Of a DNA stretch of 64,000 nucleotides, positions 26,015 through 35,301 are shown one piece after another; position 1 is the stretch's first letter, and every line of letters begins with the position of its first letter. Made by a program: the position numbers and the translations under genes. The stretch covers positions 227,458 to 291,457 of the forward strand of contig JAQGEF010000003.1 of NCBI GenBank assembly GCA_027854065.1, given 5' to 3'. Origin of the DNA: Polluticaenibacter yanchengensis. GTDB taxonomy: Bacteria; Bacteroidota; Bacteroidia; Chitinophagales; Chitinophagaceae. The notes below the pieces were generated by a model, which saw only the letters and a program-made list of their open reading frames with translations, was not told the DNA's origin and did no database searches.

Positions 26015-27184
26015 ATGGACAGGAGAAATTTTCTGAAATTGACCGCAAGCGCAGCAGCCGGAATGTTGGTGGTTCCCGGTTTTCTGTATTCTTCATCCTT
26101 GGTATCCATTAATGATAATGCAAATGACAATATTCTTGTTTTTATCCAGCTAAATGGCGGCAACGATGGCTTGAACATGTTTATTCCATTTGAAGACCCG
26201 TTGTACTATTTTAACCGGCCAAATATTGGTGTGGCCAAAGATACTGTTATCAATGCCATCAATGGTTTAGGCTTTCACCCGGCATTAAAGGACCTGGCAA
26301 CCATTTCGCAGAATGGTCATTTGACCATATTGCAAAATGTTGGCTACCCGGACCCTAACCGCTCGCATTTCAGAAGTATAGAAATCTGGCAAACAGCATC
26401 GGATAGTAACAAATACCTGCATCACGGCTGGCTCGGACGTTTTTTAGATATCCAGTGTAAAGATGATCATTTATCATCTTTAAATATTGATGCGATAGAT
26501 AATCTTGCTTTGAAATCCCCCGGAATTAACGGGATCACCATTAAGGATTTTAATGCAATCAGGAAAATGATGAACCAGGATGAAACGGTTAAGTTTTCGG
26601 ATAATCCGCAATTGGATTTTGTACGAAAGATATCGTTCGCCTCTACTGAAGGGATTGTTGAAATTAATAAGGCTTTGGCTAATGCTAAAAACTATAACGA
26701 AGTATATGCCAATAACGGGTTGTCTAAAAACCTGGAATGGGTTTCTAAGCTCATAAAGGGCAAAATGGCATCCAGGGTCTATTACACTTCATTAAGCGGA
26801 TTTGATACACATAACAACCAGTTACAAAAACAGGCAAATTTGTTTAAAACATTGAATGATGCTGTTTATTCTTTTTATAATGATATGAAAGCTAATAATT
26901 TATTAGACAGGGTGACGCTTGTGGTGTTTTCAGAATTTGGCCGGAGGGTTAAAGAAAACGGGACAGGTACGGATCATGGTACTTCCGGGCCGATGCTGAT
27001 AGTAGGAGGGAAGAATAAAGGAAAAATTATCGGGAATAATCCCAACCTGGAATCACTTAATAACGGCGATATGCAATTTGAAACCGATTTCAGAAGCGTA
27101 TATGCCACATTGTTAAATGAAAAATATGGTTTTGATGCTACTAAAATCGGTATCCGTCAAAGTAAATTAGCTGGTGTCTTTTAA
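26015..27184 (+). CDS. DUF1501 domain-containing protein, Tat-exported
   Basis: 389 residues beginning MDRRNFLKLTASAAAGMLVV, a twin-arginine signal peptide (RRNFLK). The body belongs to the alkaline-phosphatase/sulfatase-like fold of DUF1501: LNGGNDGLNMFIPF, RSHFRSIEIWQTAS, FSEFGRRVKENGTGTDHGT (metal-site-like). It probably acts folded in the periplasm. It forms a two-gene operon with the DUF1800 gene. It is convergent with the ABC-F gene, with only 4 bp between the stop codons, and no separate terminator is visible between them. Confidence 0.9.
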   Translation: MDRRNFLKLTASAAAGMLVVPGFLYSSSLVSINDNANDNILVFIQLNGGNDGLNMFIPFEDPLYYFNRPNIGVAKDTVINAINGLGFHPALKDLATISQNGHLTILQNVGYPDPNRSHFRSIEIWQTASDSNKYLHHGWLGRFLDIQCKDDHLSSLNIDAIDNLALKSPGINGITIKDFNAIRKMMNQDETVKFSDNPQLDFVRKISFASTEGIVEINKALANAKNYNEVYANNGLSKNLEWVSKLIKGKMASRVYYTSLSGFDTHNNQLQKQANLFKTLNDAVYSFYNDMKANNLLDRVTLVVFSEFGRRVKENGTGTDHGTSGPMLIVGGKNKGKIIGNNPNLESLNNGDMQFETDFRSVYATLLNEKYGFDATKIGIRQSKLAGVF

Positions 27185-27188
27185 AACA

Positions 27189-28775
27189 CTACAATTGAAT
27201 CACTTTATTTATCCTGATGTCATCCAGGAAGTATTCATCGTGTGATACTACAATCAAACTGCCTTCGTATTCGTTAATGGCTTTTGTAAGGATGTCGATA
27301 TTCTGAATGTCCAGGTTATTAGTCGGCTCGTCAAAAATGAGCAGGTCCGGTGCCACATCACTTAATGTGATACAACATAACATTAATCGCATTCTTTCGC
27401 CGCCACTCAATGATTGGCAGGATTTATCCCAGGTAGTCTTGTCAAATAGAAAACGGTTAAGCCTTATTTTGATTTCATGTTCCTGCAGATTTGCCGTATT
27501 GTATTTCTGTGCCTGTTCGTAAATATTCAACGTGTTCTCTATTAATGAATAATCCTGGTCTATATAGAACCACTTATTGATGGCATTAAAAACCTTACCG
27601 GTAGCAGGTTTTATCTTTCCCGTTATAATATTGATCAGTGTGGTTTTTCCGGATCCGTTATCTCCTTTTAATGCTAATCTTTCTCCACTGTTTATTTCAA
27701 CATCGATACTTTTTTTCCAGACAGACCTGCCATTATACTCAACATTAATGCCTGTGGCAGAAAATAGAATTTTTCCTTTATGAAGACTGGAATGGTTAAA
27801 GCCTATCTTCATTTTATCAATATCCGGAAGCGCCGCACGTTTGTCCATCAAGTCCTGGTTGAGCCCGCCGATTTTTTCGGTATGGACCGATTTTAATTTA
27901 GATGTACTTTGCTCGGCATTGTTTCGCAATGTGTTCATCATTATTTTGGCGACACCTGCTTTTTCTGCTTTCTTTTTGCCCCTGTTATCAAGTCTCTGCT
28001 GACGTTCCAATGTTTCCCTTTCTTTTTCCCTGGCTTTCCTGATGGCCTTTTCTGTTTCTTCTAATGACTGTAACCTGGCATTATTTTCTATAGCTTTTTG
28101 TGCCGTATAAAATTCATAATTGCCGCCATAGTTGTTAATGCCATTCGCCGTTAATTCGGCAATGGTATCAAATGCATTCAATAAAGTTCTGTCGTGACTT
28201 ACGACGATAAATGAAGCACTGGTGTCATTTATAAACCCGTATAATTTATTCCTGGCAGCGCTGTCTAAATGGTTGCTTGGTTCATCGAGCAGGATTAAAG
28301 CAGGTTGATGAATTTGTATGCCTGCCAGAAATACTTTTGTTTTCTGTCCGCCACTTAAACTTTCCATTTTTTGTGATAGCAGGATATTCTGAAGTCCCCA
28401 ATAGGAGAGTGCACTGCTGCATCTTTCTTCTATTGTCCAGTCATCATCCAGGTCATTATAATCTTTTTCATTGATGCTGCCGTTTATTATGGCATTCAGT
28501 GCGGTAATTTTTGTATGTACTTTTAAGGCTTCTGCTACTGTCAAGTGATTAAATTGCCCAAAGATCTGAGGAATATAATAGGGCTTTTCATCGCATTGCA
28601 ATGTGCCGGAAGCCGGTTTAAGTTCTCCTGCTATAATTTTTAAAAGTGTTGACTTGCCCGAGCCGTTATTACCGATTAATGCAATTTTCTGATTGTTTTG
28701 AATTGTCAGGCTAATATGCTGGAATAGCAAATCTTTGTTGAGATGTACGTAAGATATATTTTGTAAAATAAGCAT
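27189..28775 (-). CDS. ABC-F family ATPase (ribosome-associated)
   Basis: 528 residues with two nucleotide-binding domains and no membrane segments, the ABC-F layout. Domain 1: Walker A GNNGSGKST (about 35-43), signature LSGGQKTK, Walker B LILLDEPSNHLD. A charged linker (about 225-310, EETEKAIRKAREKERETLER) corresponds to the P-site tRNA interaction motif. Domain 2: GDNGSGKTT, LSGGERMRL, LLIFDEPTNNLD. ABC-F proteins act on the ribosome in translation control or antibiotic protection; which applies here cannot be told. Transcribed alone. Confidence 0.92.
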   Translation of the reverse strand: MLILQNISYVHLNKDLLFQHISLTIQNNQKIALIGNNGSGKSTLLKIIAGELKPASGTLQCDEKPYYIPQIFGQFNHLTVAEALKVHTKITALNAIINGSINEKDYNDLDDDWTIEERCSSALSYWGLQNILLSQKMESLSGGQKTKVFLAGIQIHQPALILLDEPSNHLDSAARNKLYGFINDTSASFIVVSHDRTLLNAFDTIAELTANGINNYGGNYEFYTAQKAIENNARLQSLEETEKAIRKAREKERETLERQQRLDNRGKKKAEKAGVAKIMMNTLRNNAEQSTSKLKSVHTEKIGGLNQDLMDKRAALPDIDKMKIGFNHSSLHKGKILFSATGINVEYNGRSVWKKSIDVEINSGERLALKGDNGSGKTTLINIITGKIKPATGKVFNAINKWFYIDQDYSLIENTLNIYEQAQKYNTANLQEHEIKIRLNRFLFDKTTWDKSCQSLSGGERMRLMLCCITLSDVAPDLLIFDEPTNNLDIQNIDILTKAINEYEGSLIVVSHDEYFLDDIRINKVIQL

Positions 28776-29229
28776 GATTTCTTTCTGTTTAAAGATGAAT
28801 AAATCACAACCTGGTTTACCCGGTTGCCGTCCTTAAATTTTTTGAAAGAAAGTATATCCTACATGCGTGTTTTTAATTTGAAGAGGGCAAAGATAAGCAA
28901 AAGTATTTTTGAATAAATGCTTTTCTTTTGAAATTGGCCTTGCGGGGTCAGGTTGAAATGCTTATGTAACCGGTATTTTGAAAAAATCGGTTGGGTAATG
29001 ATTCATTTTGAATGAACGGAGAATTAGCTGCTAACCGCGCAAGGGATTGGCAGCAGTACCCCACAGGCGGCATAAACGATTATTCAGGCGAAGCTGTGGC
29101 GGATGAATTGCCGCCGAGGAGTACTGCAGAAAGCCCGGCCCAGGTGCGCCATGATTTTTAACCGGTAGTTATTTTGTGTTGACTCCCGAATGCTTTGGGA
29201 CGGCGCATCCGGGGTGCGCCCAAATAAAA
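28776..29229. other. Intergenic region with repeat B2
   Basis: 454 bp between the ABC-F start and the recX stop. The right half (29034-29229) is repeat B2. The left half must hold the ABC-F promoter; I see no TAnnTTTG box in it and no other feature. Confidence 0.5.
29034..29229 (+). repeat. Dispersed intergenic repeat family B, copy B2
   Basis: ACCGCGCAAGGGATTGGCAG, CAGTACCCCACAGGCGGCAT, loop, TTGCCGCCGAGGAGTACTGC, AAGCCCGGCCC, and a terminal GTGCGCCCAAATAAAA. The element ends at the first base of the recX stop codon region. Confidence 0.75.
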
Positions 29230-29709
29230 CTATTCCAACTGTTTAATCACTTCATTTATTAAATGTGGTTCGTAGCCTTTTTGCATTAAATACATCTTAC
29301 ATTTTTGACGGCGATGCAGGATGGAAGGGGCTTTTATGCCCGGCCATTTAGCCTCAGCTAATTTGTGAAGCGTTTCCAGATAGTCATCCTCATCAATCTC
29401 TTTTAAAGCGCGTTTGATAAGGTATTCAGAGATTTGTTTTTGTTTGAGTGCCTGAACTATTTTTATCCTTCCCCATTTTTTTAAACGGTAATGACCTCCT
29501 GCAAACTGTGTGGCATAACGTTCTTCATTTAAATAGTTCTCTTCTATTAAATAAGCGATGATGGGGCCTTGTTCCAGGCTATTGATGCCATACCCGAAAA
29601 GTTTGTTACTGACATCGGCATGGCAGCGCTCCTGGTAGGCACAGTAATGTTTTAGCTTATCCAAAGCGGCAAGTGGCGTTAGTTTAGAATAATTATCGTT
29701 TTTTTTCAA
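29230..29709 (-). CDS. recX: Regulatory protein RecX
   Basis: A RecX-type protein of three-helix repeats that modulates RecA filaments. Visible are the repeat cores CAYQERCHADVSNKLFGYG, EENYLNEERYATQFAGGHYR, KKWGRIKIVQALKQKQISEY and the C-terminal ILHRRQKCKMYLMQKGYE. The open frame begins at an ATG at 29805, but the first 32 residues look unlike RecX and that region contains the dnaN promoter. A TTG at 29709 gives MKKNDNYSKLTPLAALDKLK, a normal RecX N-terminus, so I use it. The start is a judgement. It is divergent from dnaN. Confidence 0.85.
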   Translation of the reverse strand: MKKNDNYSKLTPLAALDKLKHYCAYQERCHADVSNKLFGYGINSLEQGPIIAYLIEENYLNEERYATQFAGGHYRLKKWGRIKIVQALKQKQISEYLIKRALKEIDEDDYLETLHKLAEAKWPGIKAPSILHRRQKCKMYLMQKGYEPHLINEVIKQLE

Positions 29710-29743
29710 TTTAATTGAAAGAAATTTTATTTTGTGAACATCC

Positions 29744-29774
29744 TTTGTAAAGGAAAAAAAATATTGTACGTTTG
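29744..29774 (+). promoter_or_regulatory. dnaN promoter (Bacteroidota consensus)
   Basis: TTTG at 29744-29747, 19 bp, then TACGTTTG at 29767-29774, an exact match to TTTG-N19-TAnnTTTG. The expected transcript start near 29781 lies 58 bp before the dnaN ATG. Confidence 0.8.
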
Positions 29775-29838
29775 TTGCCCGTAAAAGTATAATTTGTTTA
29801 AACACTTACAATACGGTTTTATAAAAACATAAATATTT

Positions 29839-30954
29839 ATGAAGTTTATAGTATCATCATCGCTATTTTTAAAACAGTTACAGCAAATTAGCGGCGTTAT
29901 TCAGGCAAATAATGTGTTGCCGATCCTGGAAGACTTTTTATGCGAAATAGAAAATAACACACTTACTGTAACCGCTACTGATTTAGAAACGGTAATGAGG
30001 GTACAACTGGAAGTGGAAGCTAAAGAGCAAGGTAAAGTTTGTATTCCGGCTAAAATTCTGATTGACTCTCTTAAAAACCTGCCTGACCAACCTTTAACTT
30101 TTAGCATTGATAAAAACTATGCTATAGAAATTACAAGCGATAGCGGTAAATATAAGGTGATGGGTGAAAATCCTGATAACTTTCCTAAAGAACCGGTACC
30201 GGATGATGCTACTGAATTTTTAATGACAAGCAGGGGTTTGGTAACTGCTATTAATAAAACTTTATTTGCCGTAAGCAATGATGATCTGCGCCCGGCAATG
30301 ACTGGTGTGTTTGTTGAACTGACACCGGAATTTGTACAGTTTGTGGCAACAGACGCACACCGTTTGGTGAAGTATAAGCGTACTGACGTTATGAGCCCGA
30401 CTACTGATAGTTTTATTGTGCCCAAAAAGCCTTTGAACTTATTGAAAAATGCATTGCCAAATAATGATGATGATATTACTATCAGTTATAACAAAAATCA
30501 TTTATTTGTTAAGCACAATACTTTACAATTATCCTGTCGTTTAATTGACGCGCGTTTCCCGGATTATAAAGTGGTTATTCCTAATGATAACCCGTTTAAA
30601 TTATTTGTGTCTAAAATTGACTTTCAACAGGCGTTGCGTCGCGTAAGCATTTTTAGTAATAAAAGTACGAACCAGGTAGCGCTGACTATTGCCGGTAACC
30701 AGTTGCAATTGGAAGCCCAGGATATAGACTTTAGCTTTGAAGGTAATGAGCGTTTGTCTTGCCAGTATAACGGTGACGATCTGAAAATTGCATTTAATGC
30801 GAAATTCCTGATTGAGATGCTGAATGCTGCGGAAACCCAGGAAGTGGTAATAGAGTTGAGTACCAGTACTAAAGCGGGTATTTTAAAACCAACTGAACAA
30901 ATGGAAGGTGAGGACCTGATGATGCTGGTAATGCCTTTGATGTTGAACAATTAA
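29839..30954 (+). CDS. dnaN: DNA polymerase III subunit beta (sliding clamp)
   Basis: 371 residues, the usual size of the ring-forming beta clamp that holds polymerase III on DNA. It starts MKFIVSSSLFLKQLQQISGV and shows clamp landmarks: DNFPKEP, LRPAMTGVFVELTPE, FVATDAHRLVKYKR, then DARFPDYKVVIP, and the C-terminal MVMPLML segment, which lines the peptide-binding pocket. It is not next to dnaA or recF, which is common in this phylum. It is transcribed alone from the consensus promoter at 29744-29774 and ends in a strong terminator. Confidence 0.97.
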   Translation: MKFIVSSSLFLKQLQQISGVIQANNVLPILEDFLCEIENNTLTVTATDLETVMRVQLEVEAKEQGKVCIPAKILIDSLKNLPDQPLTFSIDKNYAIEITSDSGKYKVMGENPDNFPKEPVPDDATEFLMTSRGLVTAINKTLFAVSNDDLRPAMTGVFVELTPEFVQFVATDAHRLVKYKRTDVMSPTTDSFIVPKKPLNLLKNALPNNDDDITISYNKNHLFVKHNTLQLSCRLIDARFPDYKVVIPNDNPFKLFVSKIDFQQALRRVSIFSNKSTNQVALTIAGNQLQLEAQDIDFSFEGNERLSCQYNGDDLKIAFNAKFLIEMLNAAETQEVVIELSTSTKAGILKPTEQMEGEDLMMLVMPLMLNN

Positions 30955-30975
30955 TTTTTCATTAAGTGAATATGT

Positions 30976-31003
30976 AAAAAAGAGCCTTTAAAGGCTCTTT
31001 TTT
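30976..31003 (+). terminator. Terminator of dnaN
   Basis: Palindrome AAAGAGCCTTTAAAGGCTCTTT followed by further T residues, 22 bp after the stop codon. The stem can form in either orientation. Confidence 0.9.
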
Positions 31004-31034
31004 CTTTTATCCGTGATTTTAGGCCAAAACCGGA

Positions 31035-31075
31035 TAACGCAACTGGTTTTCTATTCAAGGAAACCGGTTGCGTTG
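31035..31075 (-). terminator. Stem-loop downstream of the TonB-receptor operon
   Basis: AACGCAACTGGTTT pairs with AAACCGGTTGCGTT across a short loop, just after the minus-strand stop at 31082. There is no strong T run, so it may act as a weak terminator or protect the 3' end. Confidence 0.55.
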
Positions 31076-31081
31076 TGTTAC

Positions 31082-31648
31082 TTATTTAATGATGTATGGA
31101 AAGGTGACATCAATATCAGTGCTTGATTTGCTGTCATTGATTAAGTCTGCTTCCTGTTTGCCACCACGGCTGTAATGCCTTAATACCACTCTTACATTTT
31201 TATTTACTGCGGTTGAAGTTTGCCATTGGCCGGTTGAGCCTAATGTGACATTATTGGCATCCTTATTCAGGTTGGTGATTTTTATATCTGCACCTTCTCC
31301 GGGTACATAATAGAAACGGTGATTAGCAGCATCTTCCAGGATTTCTGCTGTGATGTCTTCCACCGGATTTTTGGATTCATCTAATACTTTTACAGTAAAA
31401 TTGTAAGTTGTATTTGCAGGCAGATCTATAGCGTCTATTACAGGTGCATTGCCGCCATCGCCATCCAGGTCTTTCCAGGCAAAAGTTTTGGTAGCACCAC
31501 CGCCAACCGGTGTAAACTGTAATTGTAACGTAGTAATTAACTCATTGTCATGATTCTCTTCTTCTACGTCTTTTTTGGTACATGCTACTAATACAATTGT
31601 ACTGAAAATGCCTAAGCCAATGTAATTTTTTAAGCGTGATAATGTCAT
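31082..31648 (-). CDS. Hypothetical lipoprotein of the TonB-receptor operon
   Basis: 188 residues with signal peptide and lipobox (IFSTIVLVAC). The mature protein is polar and looks like a periplasmic or surface beta domain: LITTLQLQFTPVGGGATKTF, AWKDLDGDGGNAP, TYNFTVKVLDESKNPV. It is the last gene of the operon 34435 to 31082, 15 bp after the TonB receptor gene, so it probably helps that receptor capture its ligand. I do not recognise an assigned function. Confidence 0.75.
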   Translation of the reverse strand: MTLSRLKNYIGLGIFSTIVLVACTKKDVEEENHDNELITTLQLQFTPVGGGATKTFAWKDLDGDGGNAPVIDAIDLPANTTYNFTVKVLDESKNPVEDITAEILEDAANHRFYYVPGEGADIKITNLNKDANNVTLGSTGQWQTSTAVNKNVRVVLRHYSRGGKQEADLINDSKSSTDIDVTFPYIIK

Positions 31649-31663
31649 AGTTGTTTGTTTTTA

Positions 31664-33997
31664 TTAAAAGTTATATTTAATTCTGAATTGTATGTTTCGT
31701 CCCATTTCGTCGGTATAATACCGGAAACTGTTTAAATAATCCCTGTACTTTGTATTCAGCAGATTTTTGACTGTTATGCCAATCACGAAGCTTTGTTTAA
31801 ATAGTTCAATGGTGGATGATGCTTTTAAATGCACGAGTGTATAGGCATCGGGTGGCAGTTTATAATCCTGTTTGCCGAACTTGTTTTCATCGGGAATTCT
31901 TGTTTGTTTAAATACAGTTGGTACTTCTATTCCTATGAATGAATTGGTGAATTGTTTACCATCTTTAAAATTGTAATTGATAGCAGATGAGATCCTGTTT
32001 GGTGGTATGTTTATCATCCAGTCCTGCAGGTTTCTGTTATAGCCATAAATAATACTGGCACGCTGTTCATAATGCCAGTTGCCGGTGAACTGGTAGTTGG
32101 ATAAAAAATCTACACCGTATAAGGCAACATCTGCTTTCTGAAAACGTATTTGCGGAAAAGCGCCTGATATCGTTAATACCGGGCTGTCAGGATAGGGCTG
32201 CTGATAAATAAAATCATTGATGTGATTGTAATAGGCATTTAATTCCAGGCGTAACTTTTTGTTGCTGCTGTTATAATTCATACCAATGGAATTATTAAAT
32301 GCTTTTTCCGGTTTTAATGAGCTGTTCCCAATTTCAAAGGTGGCTGAACCATGGTGTATCCCGTTACTTAATAATTCATTTACATAAGGGGCTCTTTCGG
32401 TATAACTGGTGTTCAGGAATAATTTCACCTGTTGGTTGGCATTGTAGGCAATATTTATACTGCCGGCTTTTGTACCAAATGTATAATTGTTTACAATGAT
32501 AGCGCTACCTGCGGGCCTTCGTTTTGTTTCCAGTGTTTTATAGTCGTATCTCAATCCTGCATTAACTTCCCATTTGTGCATGGTCCATTTCTCCAGCCAA
32601 TAAGCGCCAATGGTATTCGCGTTATAGTTAGGAATAAGGTATCTGCCGCTGATCCTGTTATCCTGTTGAGTGGCGTTTATACCAATACTACCTGAAAACC
32701 TGTTCCATTTAGGATGGGTCCAGCTGATATTTTCGGATAATGTACTTACTGCTAAGTCAATTTGTGGGTTGGTGCCGTTGGAGCGGATCATATCAAATTC
32801 CAGGCGCCTGTTTTTCTGATAGGAGACCTGCAGATCAAATTGCCCGAATCCTGTGCGGATTTTGGAATTGATTTTACCTATCTGGTGATTCACGTCCTGT
32901 GATGGCCGTTCAATTTTATAGGAATTTTGTCCTAAGTAAATATCGTCCGGCTTTGACTGTGAAATAGCATGTATCAGATCTGTTGTATTACCAATATGGG
33001 CACCCTGGAAAATACCGATAGAGTTTTGAAAATAGCTGTAAAAAGCTTCTATTTCAAATTTCTCCTTTTTGTAACCGGTTGCCAATGAAAAATTACTTTC
33101 ACTGGTTGCGGTATTATTTAACCTGTAGCCAGGTGTTTTTACATTGGCACTGTTTTTAATAGTTCCCTGTACTCTGTAAGAAAAAGCCGGTAGTTTTTTA
33201 AATCCTTGTTCAACACTGGCTGAAACATTGTATAACCCATTGTTGGTAAAATAACCGGCATTTATTTCTCCTGACACTTTTGGCTGGTATTTTAATGCCG
33301 GAGGATTGACCAGGATTGCTCCGCCAATGGCATCGCTACCATATTTTAGTGCATCAGTCCCTTTTACCACGCTTACGTGGTTTGCTAAAAACGCATCAAT
33401 TTCCAGTGCATGCTCATTGCCCCATTGTTGAGCTTCCTGTCTTACACCATTGTTTATAAGTAAAACGCGGGCTCCAAATAAGCCGTTAATGACCGGTTTT
33501 GCAATGGTGCTGCCGGTTTGCAAAAGAGTGACACCATTTATGTTGGAAAGTAGTTCGGCTATTGAATTGCCTTTATTTGCTATAATTGTCTGTTCTGATA
33601 TTACTTTTTGAATATCGCCTCTGGATACTGACCTGTTGTTACCGATTACAGTTACGTTTTGCATTTCCATATTGTGGTTATGCGGCAACTCAAAATCTAT
33701 ATGAACTGACCTGGTAAGTGTAATGGTTGTATCAAAAGTCTCGCAATGAACATGCGAGATCCTCACTTGTATTTTACCGGCGCAAAGTTTGTCGAATTCA
33801 AAATCACCATTCTGGTTGGTAACTGCAAACTGGTTCAAATTAATAATTTCAACTGTAGCACCGTTCAGTTTTTCTTTGGTATCTGCATCTTCTACATGGC
33901 CGTGCAACTTTATGCTGCAAGCCTGCGCGTTGGAGAGAACAGGAACTACTGAAAAAACAACGATGCATAAAAACAAATAAATTGTTTTCAAGACCAT
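31664..33997 (-). CDS. TonB-dependent outer-membrane receptor
   Basis: 777 residues: signal peptide (LFLCIVVFSVVPVLSNAQA), a carboxypeptidase-like regulatory domain (about 29-110, KLHGHVEDADTKEKLNGATV), the plug (about 120-235, with GNSIAELLSNINGVTLLQTG and ARVLLINNGVRQEAQQWG), and a 22-strand barrel ending in the aromatic C-terminus FRIKYNF. The plug wording, WGNEHALEID included, resembles ZnuD-like metal receptors more than SusC-type glycan receptors, and no SusD is present. It is cotranscribed with a lipoprotein downstream and a small His-rich protein upstream. Metal or metal-chelate uptake is inferred. Confidence 0.88.
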   Translation of the reverse strand: MVLKTIYLFLCIVVFSVVPVLSNAQACSIKLHGHVEDADTKEKLNGATVEIINLNQFAVTNQNGDFEFDKLCAGKIQVRISHVHCETFDTTITLTRSVHIDFELPHNHNMEMQNVTVIGNNRSVSRGDIQKVISEQTIIANKGNSIAELLSNINGVTLLQTGSTIAKPVINGLFGARVLLINNGVRQEAQQWGNEHALEIDAFLANHVSVVKGTDALKYGSDAIGGAILVNPPALKYQPKVSGEINAGYFTNNGLYNVSASVEQGFKKLPAFSYRVQGTIKNSANVKTPGYRLNNTATSESNFSLATGYKKEKFEIEAFYSYFQNSIGIFQGAHIGNTTDLIHAISQSKPDDIYLGQNSYKIERPSQDVNHQIGKINSKIRTGFGQFDLQVSYQKNRRLEFDMIRSNGTNPQIDLAVSTLSENISWTHPKWNRFSGSIGINATQQDNRISGRYLIPNYNANTIGAYWLEKWTMHKWEVNAGLRYDYKTLETKRRPAGSAIIVNNYTFGTKAGSINIAYNANQQVKLFLNTSYTERAPYVNELLSNGIHHGSATFEIGNSSLKPEKAFNNSIGMNYNSSNKKLRLELNAYYNHINDFIYQQPYPDSPVLTISGAFPQIRFQKADVALYGVDFLSNYQFTGNWHYEQRASIIYGYNRNLQDWMINIPPNRISSAINYNFKDGKQFTNSFIGIEVPTVFKQTRIPDENKFGKQDYKLPPDAYTLVHLKASSTIELFKQSFVIGITVKNLLNTKYRDYLNSFRYYTDEMGRNIQFRIKYNF

Positions 33998-34093
33998 TCT
34001 TTTTTAAAGTGTAACAATAGGAGATAGGAATGTTAGACGTGAATTCCTATACATTCCAGGTGTACAAGTGTATTTGTACTGAAATATAAAAAA

Positions 34094-34435
34094 TTATGCG
34101 ATGGCAGGTGGTCCTCTTAAAAAGGAACTGATATATTGCTTATGGGCATATTGATAATCTGCAAATGTATTGGTGCGGTTTATCCACTTTACAGGAATCA
34201 CCGGAATTTCTATGGTAGCGGAATATTGATATACGGGTTGGGCATACAAATCTTCACAACTACATTTATAATTTACAGATGTATTTTTAGTGTTTTTTTC
34301 CCGGGGCTGGGCTGCAGTTTCATGCATGTGATTGTGTATATTAAACAAATCATGCCACCCGGCTTTGGGCATAATAGCTATTGTTAGCAGTACTAACAAT
34401 GTGCATGATAATATTTTTTGTTTAATAAAACTCAA
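34094..34435 (-). CDS. Small secreted protein with C-terminal RGPP motif
   Basis: 113 residues. N-terminal hydrophobic segment (about 10-24, CTLLVLLTIAIMPKAG), then HDLFNIHNHMHE, which is His-rich, a Cys pair KCSCEDLY, and a C-terminus SSFLRGPPAIA. Small proteins with this His/Cys layout and an RGPP end recur next to TonB receptors in Bacteroidota, to my knowledge without assigned function. It lies 96 bp upstream of the receptor gene on the same strand and is likely the first gene of that operon. Metal binding in the periplasm is plausible but not shown. Confidence 0.7.
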   Translation of the reverse strand: MSFIKQKILSCTLLVLLTIAIMPKAGWHDLFNIHNHMHETAAQPREKNTKNTSVNYKCSCEDLYAQPVYQYSATIEIPVIPVKWINRTNTFADYQYAHKQYISSFLRGPPAIA

Positions 34436-34642
34436 TTGCTCTTATTTGAAACGTTGTTGCAAATATAGTGATGAATTACTGAATGAATGTTATTTTTTAA
34501 ATTTTATGTTTTTTTTGAGACAGCTGGTATAATCATTATTTTAAGGTTGGTTAGGGAGTATCAGAGGATTTTATTCTTTAAGTTATAGATTTTGTTTATA
34601 AATGTATACGCTATTTTGAACAAGTTTTGGCACTGTTTTAGA

Positions 34643-34650
34643 TAGCTTTG
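34643..34650 (+). promoter_or_regulatory. Promoter -7 box of dps
   Basis: TAGCTTTG matches TAnnTTTG, 29 bp upstream of the ATG. TTTG elements upstream are at unsuitable spacing (13 or 24 bp). Confidence 0.45.
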
Positions 34651-34679
34651 TATTATTAGTAAAATTCAAATTTTATACC

Positions 34680-35156
34680 ATGAAACAAACATCAGACATC
34701 GGAATCGAAAAGAAAGTTGCCAGTGAATCAGCAGATAAACTGAATGTATTGTTGGCCAATTATTCAGTGTTTTACCAAAATGTAAGGGGAAGCCACTGGA
34801 ATATAAAAGGAGAGAAATTTTTTACCTTACATGTTAAGTTTGAAGAACTTTATACTGATTTACAATTGAAAATTGATGAAATAGCCGAGCGTATTTTAAC
34901 CTTGGGGCATTCACCTCAGCATAATTATAGTGAGTACTTAAAATCATCTACGGTAAAAGAAACTAAAGAAGTGAAAGACGGTAATAAATGCGTGAAACAA
35001 ATTGTGGATGGTTTAAGCGTTTTAATAGACCTTCAAAGAGATCTTTTAAAACTGAGCAGTGAGGAGGATGATGAGGGTACTAATGCTTTAATGAGTGACT
35101 ATATAAGAGAACAGGAAAAACTGATCTGGATGTATAACGCGTTTCTGGGTGTTTAA
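34680..35156 (+). CDS. dps: Dps-family ferritin-like DNA-protection protein
   Basis: 158 residues forming a four-helix ferritin-like bundle. Dps dodecamers store iron, consume hydrogen peroxide and, in some species, bind DNA. The ferroxidase-site motif is intact: RGSHWNIKGEKFFTLHVKFE, followed by DLQLKIDEIAERI. A Lys-rich region (VKETKEVKDGNK) sits in the middle. Transcribed alone, with the tmRNA gene downstream. A role in oxidative stress or starvation is inferred from the family. Confidence 0.93.
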   Translation: MKQTSDIGIEKKVASESADKLNVLLANYSVFYQNVRGSHWNIKGEKFFTLHVKFEELYTDLQLKIDEIAERILTLGHSPQHNYSEYLKSSTVKETKEVKDGNKCVKQIVDGLSVLIDLQRDLLKLSSEEDDEGTNALMSDYIREQEKLIWMYNAFLGV

Positions 35157-35276
35157 TATCCTTATTTTTTAAAAGCTAAACAAGGATCAGGGATTTTATT
35201 TTCAACTGGAAGTTCTTTTATGAAATTAAATATTTTATAAAGTTCTACCGGCTGAAAATTTCTCATAAAAACTGCC

Positions 35277-35284
35277 TATCTTTG
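35277..35284 (+). promoter_or_regulatory. Promoter -7 box of ssrA
   Basis: TATCTTTG matches TAnnTTTG and lies 17 bp upstream of the tmRNA 5' end. The -33 TTTG is not evident. Confidence 0.6.
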
Positions 35285-35301
35285 TAAATGCATTAAATGC
35301 C

